Shown here piece by piece: positions 53,633-64,000 of a stretch of 64,000 nucleotides of DNA. A program made the position numbers and the translations under genes. Under the pieces are notes generated by a model. The model saw nothing but the letters and a program-made list of their open reading frames with translations. It searched no databases and had not been told where the DNA came from. Source of the DNA: Tilletiopsis washingtonensis (lineage: Eukaryota; Basidiomycota; Exobasidiomycetes; Entylomatales); NCBI RefSeq assembly GCF_003144115.1, contig NW_020312004.1, forward strand, positions 242,269-306,268. The letters run 5' to 3'. Each line of letters opens with the position of its first letter. Position 1 is the first letter of the stretch.

Positions 53633-56600
53633 ATGAACTCGATCTTCGGGCGCAACAAGACGCGGCCGCGCGGCGACACCAATGGCACGGACAGTGCTGG
53701 CGGGCTGGGCGCCGCGTATGGCACGGCAGAGGTCATCGGCAGCAGCTCGGGCGCGCGCATGCAGATCGGCAACCCAACGGGCTTCCAGCACAATGGCGGC
53801 GCATTCGTGAGTAGCCCGGCTGCGTAGAGGTGGCTTGCCTGCTTCCGAGTGCACGCTGAACCGCGCCGGCCGGCCGCCAGATGCAGATGGGCGGCGACCC
53901 GCGCGCCAGCACGTCGTCTCGCGCGCCGCGCGCCAGCCACGACGATGACTTTCGGCCATACGGCGCACCTGCCGCGGCCTCGCCGAGCAAGGGCGGCTCG
54001 CACACGCGCACGGCGTCGAGCGCCTCCTCTGCCATGACGCAGAGCTCGCGCTACGCGCCTTCGGGCTTCTCCGTGCCGACGGACTACGGACGGGTGGGCG
54101 CCGAGCATCTGCCCGGCCACAGCGGCGCCGAGATGGGCACGCGCTCGTCGCGCTACACGTCGTCGTCTTCGCACTCGACCGAGCGGCGCGGGCCGGTCTC
54201 GTCGCACGCCTCGGACATCCTGCATCGCATGAGCATCTCCAGTGCCGCCTCGGCATCGCTGGCGCAGCCCATGTGGAACACCGAGCACCACCACCAGCAC
54301 ACACCCGCCATGCCGCCGCGCTCCGGCGAGGGCGCCTCGAGCTCGTTGCACGGCAGCATGCACTCGGTGCAGGGCACGGGCGTCTCGGGTGCCAGCGGGC
54401 CAAGCAGCGGCTCGGGCGCGGGCGGCTTCCACTTTCCGCGGCCCGACGACGAGGAGCTGTCGCGCATGTTCTACGAGCTCATGCAGCAGCGCGACTTCCT
54501 CAACGTGCCCGGCGGCACGCTGCCCGACGAGCTCAAGGAGACGGCGTTCCGCAACATGCAGAACTTCCCCGCCGAGAAGAAGTGGCAGCTCGTGTACAAC
54601 AGCAAGCTGACGGAGTGGCACGCCGAAAAGGAGCGCGAGCGCAACCGGCGCCAGGCCGGCACGGGCGCGCACGGCGCCAGCGGGCCCGGCGCGGCGGGCA
54701 TGGTCATCACGCGCAACTCGCCCGAGTGGTTCATCAAGAAGTTCATGGACGGCACCGTCACGACGAAGCACATCGAGAGCCTGGCAGTGACGCTGCGCAC
54801 GTGCGCAATCGGCTGGATCCAGAGCTTCGTCGAGAGCAAGGGCACGCCCGTGCTCGCCAGCTTCCTCAACGGCCTGCACTCCAAGGGCCACAAGACGGAC
54901 AACGACGTGGCGCTCGAGTACGAGGTGCTCAAGGCGTTCCGCTCGCTCTTCAACTCGAAGCCCGGCGCCAACGATGCGCTGGCGCAGCCCAAGTGCATCA
55001 GCGGCATTGCACACTCGATGGTCTCGACGCACCTGGCGACGCGCAAGCAGGCCGCCGACATCCTGCTCTTTCTCTGTCACTGGGACAAGCCGACGGGCCA
55101 CCGCCTCGTGCTGCGCGGCTTCGACGAGCTGAAGAAGTCGAGCGAGGACCACGGCCGCTTCGACGCCTGGTTCCGCATCCTCGAGCAGACCATCGACGGG
55201 CGCGGCCAGATGGGCAGCCGCGTCGGCGCCAGCGACGAGGTCAAGAAGCTCAGTCTCGGCGGCGGCAACACGGCGGCGGCGCACGAGTCGAGTCTCAACG
55301 AGTACGCCATCAACAACATGTTCCTCGTCAACGCCATTCTGAACCTCGACATTGTGCCCGAGTTCGAGGTGCGCGTGCACCTGCGCAACCAGATGGACGC
55401 GAGCGGCCTGCAGCGCATCCTCATCAAGATGCGCGCCTTCAAGAATCCCGATCTGGACCTGCAGATCGGCGTGTTTGAGAAGGGCGCAGAGGCGGACCAC
55501 GAGGACGTGGTGGAGACGTTCAACCGCGAGGTGCTGACGGACATGTCGGACCCCGTCGACGTCTTCAAGGCCATCGTGGAGAAGGTGTCTGGCTCGCGCG
55601 CATACGACTTCTTCCTCAGTGCCCTGCAGCACCTGCTGCTCATCCGGCAGGACGGCGATGCGCTGGTGCATCACTACCAGCTCATCGACTCGCTCGTCAC
55701 GTCCGTCGTCATGGACCGCAAGGGCGCCGTCGAGAGCAGCGACCTCAGCTCGCTGCTCGGCGTGAGCGTCAACAGCGTGCTCTCGCGCTTTGCCGACCAG
55801 GACCAGCAGGCTGCCACGGCCGCCGAGCTGCAGCGCACCAAGGCCGAGCTGCGCACTGCCGACAAGGAGCGGCAGCGCCTCGAGACGCAGCTCAACGAGA
55901 GCACCGAGGGGCTCGTCGGCGACTTGCAGCAGCAGATCGAGCGCCTCGAGGAAGACCTCTCCGTCGCGCGCGCCAACACATCCGCAGTGCAGGGCGAGAT
56001 GGAGGACATGGAGAAGGCGTACATCGACCGCGTCGTGGCGCTCGAGATTCAGATCCGCGAGCTGTACGACATGCTGCGTGAGGCGCAGCTGGCCGGCGGC
56101 ATTGCAGAGCCCGGCCAGGGCAGCCTGGACCGGCAGCAGCTCGTCGACACGCTCGAGAAGCAGCTGGAGCGCAACCGCACCATCAAGAAGCTCGAGGCCA
56201 ACGCGCGCAAGAAGCCGGTCCCTGCGATGCCCGCGGCGCGCGAGGAAGAGGAGGTCGATGCGCGCAAGCGCATCTCGTCGAGTGTGCGGCGGCAGTCGCA
56301 GCGCAACAGCCGTGCAGCAGCCTCCGCAGCGGGCGACGAGCAGGGCGCAGCGCCGGACACTTCCAGCGACGAGGAGATCGACCCGCACAGCGATGCCGCG
56401 AAGTGGAAGATCCAGGCGACGCTGGCGGCGGGCATGGCCAAGAACGCAGAGCTGCAGAGCCGCATGACGGATGCGCGCGCCACGCGCAGACGCAAGGCCG
56501 ACACGCCAGACGAGGAGCAGGACGCCGATGGCGCCGCTGCGCCTCCGCCGCCTCCGCCGCCGCCGCCACTCCCGCCGTCGGAGGAGGGCACATCGCTGCT

Positions 56601-59197
56601 CGACGAGATTCGCAGGCGGAAAGGCGCGCCCAACCGCACTGCAGCCACTCCGCCGCGCGAGATTGCCGCGGTGCCCATGCCGCCTCCTGCGCCGCCTGCG
56701 CCGGGCGCCATGGGCCCTCCGCCTCCACCTCCTCCGCCTCCGCCGCCGCCGCCACCGCCACCCCCGCCACCGCCGCCGCCGGGAGGCAGCGGCTTTGTGA
56801 CGCCCAGCTCCTCACGCCCGCCCTCGCGAGCGGACGGAGGGCCGCCGCCTCCGCCACCTCCGCCACCGCCGCCGCCGCCCACGCCCGGGCAGCTTGCCGC
56901 GATCCCTGCCACGCCGCCGCCGCCGGCCCTCACGCCCGGCGGCATGTTTGGCACGCCGCCGACGGCGACTCCTGGCGGCGAGAGCTCGCGCGACTCGATG
57001 CTCAACATGCGCGCCAGCTATGCCGGCGACCTGGGCCCCGGTGGCCCGGCGCACGCGCCACCACCGCCGCCCATGGGAGGCTTCTTCGGCCACGCAGCGA
57101 CGCGCAAGGAGGTGCTGGAGCAGGCCAAGGGCCGCATGAAGCAGCTGCAGTGGGACAAGCTGTCGGCGCAGCACGCCGCCGAGACGGTGTGGGGCCGCAA
57201 CACGGCCGACGAGGTGCAGATCACCGAGATGCTGCGCTCGGGCGGTCTCTTCGAGGAGATGGAGGAGGACTTCAAGGCCAAGCAGGTCGCCAAGCGCGCC
57301 ACGGCGGCGCTGGCCAAGAAGGAGAAGCTCGAGTTCAAGACGCACCTGAGCCTGCAGACGCGGCAGGGCATCGAGATGGTGCTGCGCCGCGTCAAGAGCA
57401 GTCTGACCGACGCCAAGCACGCGACGCCCGAGGAGGTGGCGCACCACATTGTCAACTGCGACGAGGCCGTGCTCGACGAGAGCTTCCTCACCGAGCTGCT
57501 GCGCCACTACCCCGAGAGCGAGACCAAGGGCCAGCTGGGCGAGTACCGCAATGCGTCGCACGAGGAGCTGCGCCTGCTGCACCCGGCCGACCGCCTCGTT
57601 GTGCTGCTGATGACGGTGCCGCACCTCAAGGAGAAGGTCAAGGGCCTGCTCTTCATGACGCGCTACCGCGACCTCTTCGACCTCATCAAGGAGGGCTCGC
57701 TGCGCATCCGCGAGGGCGCCGACGGCCTCGTGCAGGCAGAGCACTTTGCCCGCCTCCTCACGCTCATTCTCATGATGGGCAACTATCTCAACGCCACGGG
57801 CGTGCAGGGCGGCGCGTTCGGCTTCAAGATCTCGTCGATCAACAAGCTCGTCGACACCAAGGCCACCGACGGCACCACGCTGCTGCACTTTGTCGAGCGC
57901 ACTATCTCCAAGTGCTTTCCCGAGGTCGAGGAGTTCCTCGACGAGCTGCAGAAGCCGTCCGAGGCGTGCCGCGGTGAGTGGCGGCAGAGTGTGATGGCGG
58001 TGCGCATTGACTGACGCCGCGACTTTGCGCTCCGCAGTGCAACTGCTCGACCTCAAGCGCGACCTGGCAGAGCTCAAGTCGGGCAGCGTGCAGCACAAGA
58101 AGGAGCTCGACCGCTTCCTCGACGAGGCCGAGGAGCGCCTCGAGGATCCGTACACGAAGCTCATGCTGCCGTTCCTCAACGAGGCGCACCAGGATCTGCA
58201 GCGCCTCTCGGACCAGGTGACGTTCACCGAGCGACAGTACGTCGAGGCGCTGCGCTACTTTGGCGAGGGCCCCGATCCGAAGCGCCGCGGCTTCCCGGCC
58301 GTGCAGCCGATGCGCACCGAGGACTTCTTTGGCGTCTTCCGCGAGTTCTGCACGGCCTACCGCAAGGTCAAGAGCGACAATGTGCGCATTGGCGAGCAGC
58401 GTGCCATCGAGGCCAAGCGCCGCGCGGCGGCCGAGGAGCGCGAGCGCGAGCGGCAAGAGGCCCTGGCGCGCAAGGAGGCCGGCGTCGACGACAGTGCGGT
58501 GCTCGAGACGCTGCTGGGCAACCTGCGCTCCGGCGGCGTGGTGCCGAAGCAGAAGCGCAAGGCGCGCGAGCGCGGCGAGGCGCGCCGCTCGGCGGCCAAG
58601 GCGGTGGATGGCTCGCCGGGCGCCGCACCGAGCATCGACGGCAACCCGTCGGACGTCGCCGCGGCCATGCTTGCGCGCCTGCAGGGCAGCGCCGGCGGCG
58701 CCACGACGCCGTCGGCCTCCTCGCGCCCGGTGCGCCGGCGCGACCGCAGAACGGGCGAGCCGCGCGATCGCGACAGCGGACGCACGAGCACCCTCTCGGC
58801 CGCGCCTCTCTCTGCTGCTTCGCTCGACGCCGACGCCGAGGAGCCAGCCACGCCGACGGAGCACGACGCCGTGCAGGAGCGCGACGAGGCGCAGAATGTC
58901 GCACACGAGGAGGAGCACGACGACGAGCTGCCCACGCCGCAGGCCAACGGACACGACGTCGACGACGGCTCGCCCTCGACGCCACGCACGCCCTCGACGC
59001 CCGGCGACGACGGCGCCGACGCACCCCTCTCGGCAGCGCAGCGCGCCTCGGCGCTCATGATGACGCCGGAGCGCACGCGGCAGCAGGCCGCGCTCGACGA
59101 GGCGGCCCTCGAGGCCGACCTCTCTGCCGGCAGCGGCCTGCAGGACTGGGTCGACCCGCACGACCTGTCGGGCTTCAGTGCGGCGTCGCAGGACTGA
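53633..59197 (+). CDS. BNI1: Diaphanous-related formin (Bni1/SepA type)
   Basis: Rho-GTPase-activated nucleator of unbranched actin filaments for cytokinesis and polar growth. Exons 53633-53806, 53881-57973 and 58038-59197 give 1808 aa. After a disordered N-terminus the GTPase-binding/FH3 region starts at about 249 (DEELSRMFYELMQQRDFLNVP) and runs to about 680. A coiled coil follows (about 690-810). FH1 (about 945-1124) has several Pro runs, one of about 22 uninterrupted prolines. FH2 (about 1132-1553) shows LQWDKL, EMLRSGGLFEEMEEDF and LILMMGNYLNATG-GGAFGFKISSINKLVDTK. A typical DAD (VLETLLGNLRSGGVVPKQKRKAR, about 1577-1600) is followed by a disordered end. FH3 plus DAD shows that autoinhibition is conserved. 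Only two introns interrupt 5.4 kb of coding sequence. Confidence 0.96.
56711..56782 (+). repeat. CCN microsatellite in the formin FH1 region
   Basis: A run of about 22 consecutive proline codons (CCT, CCG, CCA and CCC mixed, so not a pure trinucleotide repeat). A similar shorter run lies at about 56842-56880. Such tracts bind profilin in FH1 domains and are prone to length change. Confidence 0.85.
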
Positions 59198-59452
59198 GCT
59201 GCATCGTCCGCCCGCCCCCTCTCTCCTAGATCCCCCTGGCCCTCCGCACTTGCTTGTGCACTCTTGCACACTCGCTTCCACGCCTCTCGGCGTCTCCTAA
59301 TTTACCCCGCCTGCCCCTCCGCAATGCAGAGTGCCGGCTTTCGTCTCTGCACAGAAGTGACATTCGCGCGCCCAACGCGCAGCCCAGCGAGACAGCCGAG
59401 ATCGACCGGATGGAGGGAAGAAGGGGAAAAGGAGGGGAGGCAGAGAAGGCCC

Positions 59453-62400
59453 TCACTTCATGCCACGCCGCTTGCGCTGCGTCTCGTGGTGCGCCTTGAG
59501 CTTGCGCGACTTTTCCGCCAGGCTCGTCTTGCTCTTGCTGCGCACCGACCAGGACTTGGAGGTCATGCTGTGAGGCGAGCGCCAGAGAGCGTCAGTGGCC
59601 GTGCATGAAAAGGAGGAAGGAGGAGGGGGGGGGGCAGAACGCACGCAAAGGCCTTGCTGCGCTTGCTCTTCTCCTCGTTGGTCGTCGAGCCACGCTGCTT
59701 CTTGCCCTTCTTGGAGCCAAACTTCTCCTGCGAGCGGGAAGGGGGATGGGGGGGGGGGGGCAATGTCAGCTGCTGCTCATCGCAAGTCACTTGACCCGCC
59801 ACTCACTCTGCCCTCGCGGCCCTCGGCAATGCTGGCCATTCTCTCCTCATAGTCGGCCTTTCTCTTCTTGCGCGGCCCCAGGATCGTCGCTTCGTCGAGA
59901 AAGACGCCATCGGCCGAGGCAGCCGCGGCCGCCTGGGTGCGCTTGCGCGCCGCCTTGATCGACTCGACTTCGCGCTTCGCATTGGCGCCCACGCGCCCGC
60001 CCGCGGCGGCGGCCGCCTCGGCGGCGGCGAGGCGCAGCTCGGCCATCTTGGCGAAGTTTGCTGGCGTGAGGATCTGGGACGCAGGTGTGAGTCAAGCCAG
60101 AGGGAGGCAGCGAAGAGAAGGACCCAACTCACACGCGTGGTGGCCAGCTTGGAGAACTCCTGCTCGGCAGCCGCCGCGCTCTCGGCCACCTTGGCCGCCT
60201 CGCTCTGTTCGCCCTCGCCGCCCTCCTCCGAGTCGGCCTGGCTTGCCTCGTCGTCGTCGAGCTCCGCCGTCGCCTCGCCGCTCTTCTCGCGTCTGCGCTG
60301 CTCGCGTCTGCGTTCGCGGCGTGCGGCCAGGCGCTCCTTGATGCTGCGCTTGTCCTTGTTCTCGTCGGCCTTGTCCTTCTCCTCGTCGGAGTCCTCGACG
60401 TCAAACGCATCATCGCCGCCCTCATCCGAGCTGACGTCGATCCAGCCGCCGCTCGAGTCCGAGTCGTCGTCGCTGTCCTCCTCCCAGCCTGCCCAGGCTT
60501 TCCGCTCCGCCTCTTCCGGGTCCTCGTCCTCTTCGCCCTCGTGCTCCTCGAGATGCTTCTCCAGCAGCGCCAGGCCTGGGATGCCCACCTGTCCCTCATC
60601 CTCCTCGCCAAATGCCTTTGGCGCCTTGCCTTCCGCCACGCTGAGAGCGCCGCTCTTGCCGCGCTCCGAGCGCGCGAGCAGCGCCGGATTGACCTCGCGA
60701 TAGAGCTGCAGCAGGCCTCGTGCGGCCGCGCCGACGCCCTTGTCCTTGCTCTTGCGGTAGCCCACCAGATCGGCGAGCAGCTCCTTCTCCATCGCCCAGG
60801 GCTGCCGCCGACACGTCTCGCGGATCGAGTTGATGCCCGCCGCCACGACTTCGGGCCCGACGCCCGGGTGCACAAACGCATCGGACAGCTTGCGCAGCAC
60901 GGGCTGCAGCGCATCGGGCGGCGTCTGCGAGTGCACGGATTGCGCGAGCGAGACGAGGATGAGCGTGATGTGCACTTGATGCGGGTTGAGATACCTGCGG
61001 CAAAATGCGGCGTCAGCCACCGCATGCCACACAAAGGCAAACGAAAGCAAGACCCACTTGACGACGTAGGAGTAGAAGCTCAAGATGCAGCACTTGTGCG
61101 CTCCCATGACTCGGCTCAGCAGCTGCATCACTCGCACCTTGAGCTCGATGCCCATCTTGCGGTCGCCCTTGCTGAGATTCTCAAAGAGGCGCTCTCCGAA
61201 CCCTTGCGGGTCGTTCAAAAGATACAGCGCCGCAAAGTTGGCTCTGCCATCTCCCTCTGCCACCTCTTCTCTGCCATCCTGCGCCTCTCGTCTGCGCTTG
61301 CGCGCCACCGCGGCGGCCTGGCGCACTTTGCGATCGCCGCCACGCGTCTTCTTGTTGACCTTGCGCGCGTGCTGCATCTTGTTCACGTCGGGAATGGCCG
61401 CTTCCTCCTCCGAGTCCGAGTCGGACGACTCGCCGTTCTCGGCATGGTGCAGATCGCCGAGGAAGAAGCGCACGGCGGAGGACTGCACCTTGGGATGGGG
61501 ATGGAAGCAGGCCAGCGCAATGAGCGACACGGTCTTTGCGTCCTTCCAGATGTTCTTGCGCCACAGATCCGCCGCCAGCCGGACGGCCCACAGCGCCTCG
61601 CTGCGACTCTTGATCTCGCCGCGTGCGTGTGCGGCGTGCGGCTGCGGCGCGTCCCGGGAGGGCATGCCGCGCTCCACGACTGCAAAGAGGAGGCCCTGCA
61701 CGACGCGGTTGAGACGATGGTTGAGCGACTTGCGGTTCTGCGCCTTGATGTCTTGCAGAATCGTCGTTTGGATGAGGGAGCGCAGAGAGGCAGAGGTGGT
61801 CATGCTCAGCAGAGGGAAGAGAGTGCGCAGCAGCCTGTGGGAGGTAGTAGAGCGCATGGTTCAGCGAAGAGCCCAAGGATGGCGCTAGGAAGGGCCAGGG
61901 AACTCACTCCTCGCTGGAGATGACCTCGCGGTTGCGCAGCAGCACGAGGGAGCGCACGGCCGAGCGCCGCACGTCGGCACCCAGACGCTCATGGTGCTGC
62001 AGCAGGAAGGCGGCCAGCTCGCCCGGGTACGAGGCGGTGAGCTGCGGGTACGAGGGCGCCAGCTGCGAGGCAGAAAAAGGTGGAGGGTGAGCAACGAGAG
62101 TCAGGGGCCAAGACGGCGTCTGGAGGGGCATGGAGAGCGAGCAGCACTGCTGTCGTTGCGCATGCGAGAGCAACGCCACTGATGCCACTGGGGAGCGCTC
62201 TGCTGCTGCCAGCGTGTCGCTGCTGCGCGCCACTCACCTGCGTGACGAACGAGAGGAGGGCACAAAAGTGCTCCTCCTGGTCCTTTGCCACTCTGGGCGC
62301 CGCCACATGGGCGCCGCCCTCGTCGGCGGCGCCGATTTCGGCGGCGTAGATGCGGCGGATGCTCTGGTAGTGGTGCCACTGGGCGGCAAACTCGTCTGCG

Positions 62401-62573
62401 TACGCCGGCGGGTCGCGCTTGACGAGGTTCTGCAGCGCGGGCAGGTTGCTGGCGTCGAGCAGGCCGCGTGCGCGCGAGCGGTGCGCCAGGCCGGAGCCGT
62501 CTGCGAGCGAGGAGGAGGCGGAGCGTGCAGGCGCCACGTGGGCGGCGGGCGCCGCCTGGGCCTTCTTGACCAT
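59453..62573 (-). CDS. SDA1: 60S ribosome biogenesis factor SDA1
   Basis: Nucleolar/nuclear HEAT-like protein needed for maturation and export of pre-60S particles, also linked to actin and G1 progression in yeast. Exons 62238-62573, 61908-62062, 61058-61834, 60133-60994, 59807-60073, 59645-59727 and 59453-59567 give 864 aa (yeast 767). Recognised blocks: [19 protein letters not shown], [17 protein letters not shown] [84 protein letters not shown], a very acidic region (about 560-650), [15 protein letters not shown], and the basic end with [14 protein letters not shown]. The donor GTGGGT at 61057 is less usual than the others but gives the right frame. Shares a 250-bp divergent promoter with DBP7. 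Confidence 0.94.
59748..59760 (-). repeat. Homopolymer C tract inside SDA1 intron 5
   Basis: Thirteen C in a row on the coding strand, between a likely branch site (CTGACATTG) and the CAG acceptor at 59728, so it acts as an all-C polypyrimidine tract. A second run of ten C lies at 59625-59634 just after the donor of intron 6. Confidence 0.85.
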
Positions 62574-62823
62574 GCTGCGACGAGAGGTGGGTGGGGAGGC
62601 GAAGAGGGAGAGGCGCGCGCGGCCAGGGCGGTGCCAGGAAGGAAGTGCAGCGCCGCCAGACGGCGGACACTGCTGAGGTGCCGCGAAAATTTGGCTCTAG
62701 CCGAGGTGCGCGCGGCGTGATGCAGGGCCCAGCGCGAAATGGAATTGGCCGTCGACGCCGAGCGCGCCGCCTTCTCGCCTCGCCTCAGCACCGCATCGCA
62801 CACTCCTCATCACCCCTCGCACC
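62574..62823. promoter_or_regulatory. Divergent promoter of SDA1 and DBP7 with RRPE-like block
   Basis: 250 bp between two starts. In otherwise GC-rich sequence the block GAAAATTT at 62685-62692 resembles the yeast ribosomal RNA processing element (core GAAAATTTT) found upstream of ribosome-biogenesis genes. Both flanking genes belong to that regulon in yeast. The match is short and by eye. Confidence 0.45.
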
Positions 62824-64000
62824 ATGGACGACGACGGCCTGCTCCTCAACTTCGCCGCGCCCGCCGCCGCCGGGCCCTCGCGCCCGCGCGCCGCCAAGGG
62901 CACGCCGCACCAGCGCGCCCAGGCGCAGCGTGCGGCGCGCGCCAGCCAGAGTGGCGCCGCTGCCGCCCAGCCTCGCGCCGATGCCTCTTCCTCGGCCACA
63001 GCAGCGGCAGCACCAGCACAGCGCAGAGCGCCCACTGCCGCTGCGCCGTCTGCCGCTCCTGCTGCGCCAGCTCCGCCACGCCCCCGGCAGAGCGGCGCGG
63101 GCACGCACGAGGCCAGAAGCACGCCGCGGGCGCAGCACGCGGCCTCGAGCGCACAGGCAGAGGCTGCGGCGGTGGCACAGGCCATCGAGGCAGCGCAGGC
63201 CAAGGGCCGGCACAAGCCCGCCAAGGCGGCTGCTGCCAAAGCCAGCGGCAGCGGCAGCGGCACTGGCAGCGCAGGTGCTTCTACAGCGCCCGCAAGGCCG
63301 CCGCCCGCCGGCGTCATCTCCTCGCTCTTCACCGGCGCCGCCAGTGCCGCTCCCGTCAAGGCCACGCCTGCTGCGCCAGCCGCGCAGCCCACGAATGCGC
63401 CTCTCGACACTTCCTCCTTCGCCTCCATCGGCCTTGATGCGCTGCTCGTGGCGCATCTCGCCGGACGCATGGGCATTGGCTCTGCTCCGACGTCGATCCA
63501 ACGCGCCGCCTTGCCGCTTCTCATGGCCCCTTGCGCACGCGGCGCTCAGCGAGATGTCCTCATCCACGCCCAGACGGGCTCGGGAAAGACGCTTGCCTAT
63601 CTGCTGCCCATCTTGCAGAGCCTGCTGCCGCTCTGCACCGACGCCGCCTCGTGGATCGACCGCAGTGTGGGCACGCTGGCCATCATTCTTGCCCCGACGC
63701 GAGAGCTGGCGCGCCAGATCTACGAGGTGGCAGAGAAGCTGGTGCAGCTGCATCTGAGTCCGCGACAGCGCGAGGCCATTGCGGCGGCGGAAGAGGCGGC
63801 GCAGAAGCAAGACGAGGAGGCATCGGATGAGGAGGAGACGCCCAGGCGCACACGCTGGCTGGTCCCCGGCTTGCTCTCCGGCGGCTCCACGCGCAATCAC
63901 GAGAAGAGCAAGCTGCGCAAAGGCCTCCCCATCATCGTCGCTACGCCTGGCCGCCTGCTCGATCATCTGCAAAACACCACCTCGCTCGATGCGGGCAAGC
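62824..64000 (+). CDS. DBP7: DEAD-box RNA helicase DBP7 (DDX31), 5' part
   Basis: Nucleolar ATP-dependent RNA helicase for 60S assembly. Uninterrupted frame from ATG 62824 to the window end, 392 codons, so the C-terminal helicase half is missing. An Ala/Pro/Ser-rich N-terminus (about 1-190) precedes the helicase core: Q-motif region FASIGL with PTSIQ (about 199-228), Walker A AQTGSGKT (about 249), [11 protein letters not shown] (about 291), an acidic insertion ([18 protein letters not shown]), then [23 protein letters not shown] and TPGRLLDHL (about 374). The WxVPG-x-L-x-GG-x(5)EK-x-xLRKG block is specific to DBP7/DDX31. The acidic insertion before it is longer than I expect in yeast. It pairs divergently with SDA1, a factor of the same pathway. 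Confidence 0.94.
   Translation, partial: MDDDGLLLNFAAPAAAGPSRPRAAKGTPHQRAQAQRAARASQSGAAAAQPRADASSSATAAAAPAQRRAPTAAAPSAAPAAPAPPRPRQSGAGTHEARSTPRAQHAASSAQAEAAAVAQAIEAAQAKGRHKPAKAAAAKASGSGSGTGSAGASTAPARPPPAGVISSLFTGAASAAPVKATPAAPAAQPTNAPLDTSSFASIGLDALLVAHLAGRMGIGSAPTSIQRAALPLLMAPCARGAQRDVLIHAQTGSGKTLAYLLPILQSLLPLCTDAASWIDRSVGTLAIILAPTRELARQIYEVAEKLVQLHLSPRQREAIAAAEEAAQKQDEEASDEEETPRRTRWLVPGLLSGGSTRNHEKSKLRKGLPIIVATPGRLLDHLQNTTSLDAGK

Noticed and set aside
53326-56388. 1020-codon open frame antisense to the formin gene
   Set aside because: Strong G/C at third codon positions removes stops from the antisense frame. The translation is Leu/Val/Arg/His-rich with no domain, while the sense strand encodes a complete formin.
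56812-58227. 471-codon antisense frame over the formin FH2 region
   Set aside because: Same shadow effect; residues mirror the sense codons and show no family match.
1-64000. tRNA, rRNA, CRISPR arrays and mobile elements
   Set aside because: Searched by eye for T-loop (GTTCGANTC) sequences, direct-repeat arrays, terminal repeats, transposase or reverse-transcriptase motifs; none convincing.

Overview
The window is nuclear DNA of a GC-rich basidiomycete fungus. The evidence is short spliceosomal introns (mostly 50-120 nt, donors GTGAGT or GTGCGT, acceptors CAG), a strong preference for G or C at third codon positions, and gene content typical of dikaryotic fungi: chorismate synthase, kinesin-1, a diaphanous formin, a Zn2Cys6 factor and a CTK3-type CID protein. 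The compact layout with several intron-poor genes fits smut-related yeasts and moulds (Ustilaginomycotina) best, but that placement is inference. I see no transposon, viral fossil, rRNA, tRNA or CRISPR array.

I rebuilt 22 protein genes, two of them cut by the window ends. Every multi-exon model was checked by splicing at GT-AG sites with reading-frame phases that add up. In order: a 5'-truncated Ser-rich protein with a Cys-rich, SSUH2-like C-terminus (1-2928, +); chorismate synthase (3154-5019, -); kinesin-1 heavy chain (5670-9072, +); a small mitochondrial-type CsbD/LEA-like protein (9761-10207, +); a 1472-aa SANTA-domain protein, a candidate KNL2/Mis18BP1-type centromere factor (10408-14893, -); a PITH-domain protein (15416-16403, +); NOP56 (16598-18442, -); proteasome alpha1 SCL1 (18831-20195, +); an unrecognised 627-aa protein (20791-23089, +); a single-pass membrane protein (25758-27443, +); a small secreted double-psi beta-barrel protein (28540-29065, +); a polytopic glycosyltransferase-like protein (29245-31003, -); CTK3 (31513-33251, +); a second single-pass membrane protein (33385-34983, -); a Zn2Cys6 factor with a half-eroded C2H2 finger (37982-40686, +); complex I NDUFS4 (40949-42027, -); a BYE1-like PHD-TFIIS-SPOC protein (42600-46823, -); eIF1/SUI1 (47595-48683, +); a three-KH RNA-binding protein (49491-51552, -); a diaphanous formin (53633-59197, +); SDA1 (59453-62573, -); and the 5' part of DBP7 (62824-64000, +).

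There are no operons, but divergent pairs sharing one promoter region recur: ARO2/KIN1, SANTA/PITH, NOP56/SCL1, GT/CTK3, BYE1/SUI1, KH/formin and SDA1/DBP7. In the last pair both products act in 60S ribosome biogenesis and share a 250-bp spacer holding an A/T block like the yeast RRPE motif. NOP56 adds a third ribosome-biogenesis gene. CTK3 and BYE1 both act on elongating RNA polymerase II, and kinesin-1 and formin are both polarity/cytoskeleton genes, though they are far apart here. Three long spacers (2.1-3.0 kb) precede the first membrane protein, the Zn2Cys6 factor and the formin. They carry no convincing gene and are probably long promoters or leaders.

No clearly new multi-gene system was found. 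The most interesting single items are the SANTA-domain protein, the glycosyltransferase-like membrane protein, the orphan 627-aa protein, the small secreted barrel protein and the TF with the incomplete finger.
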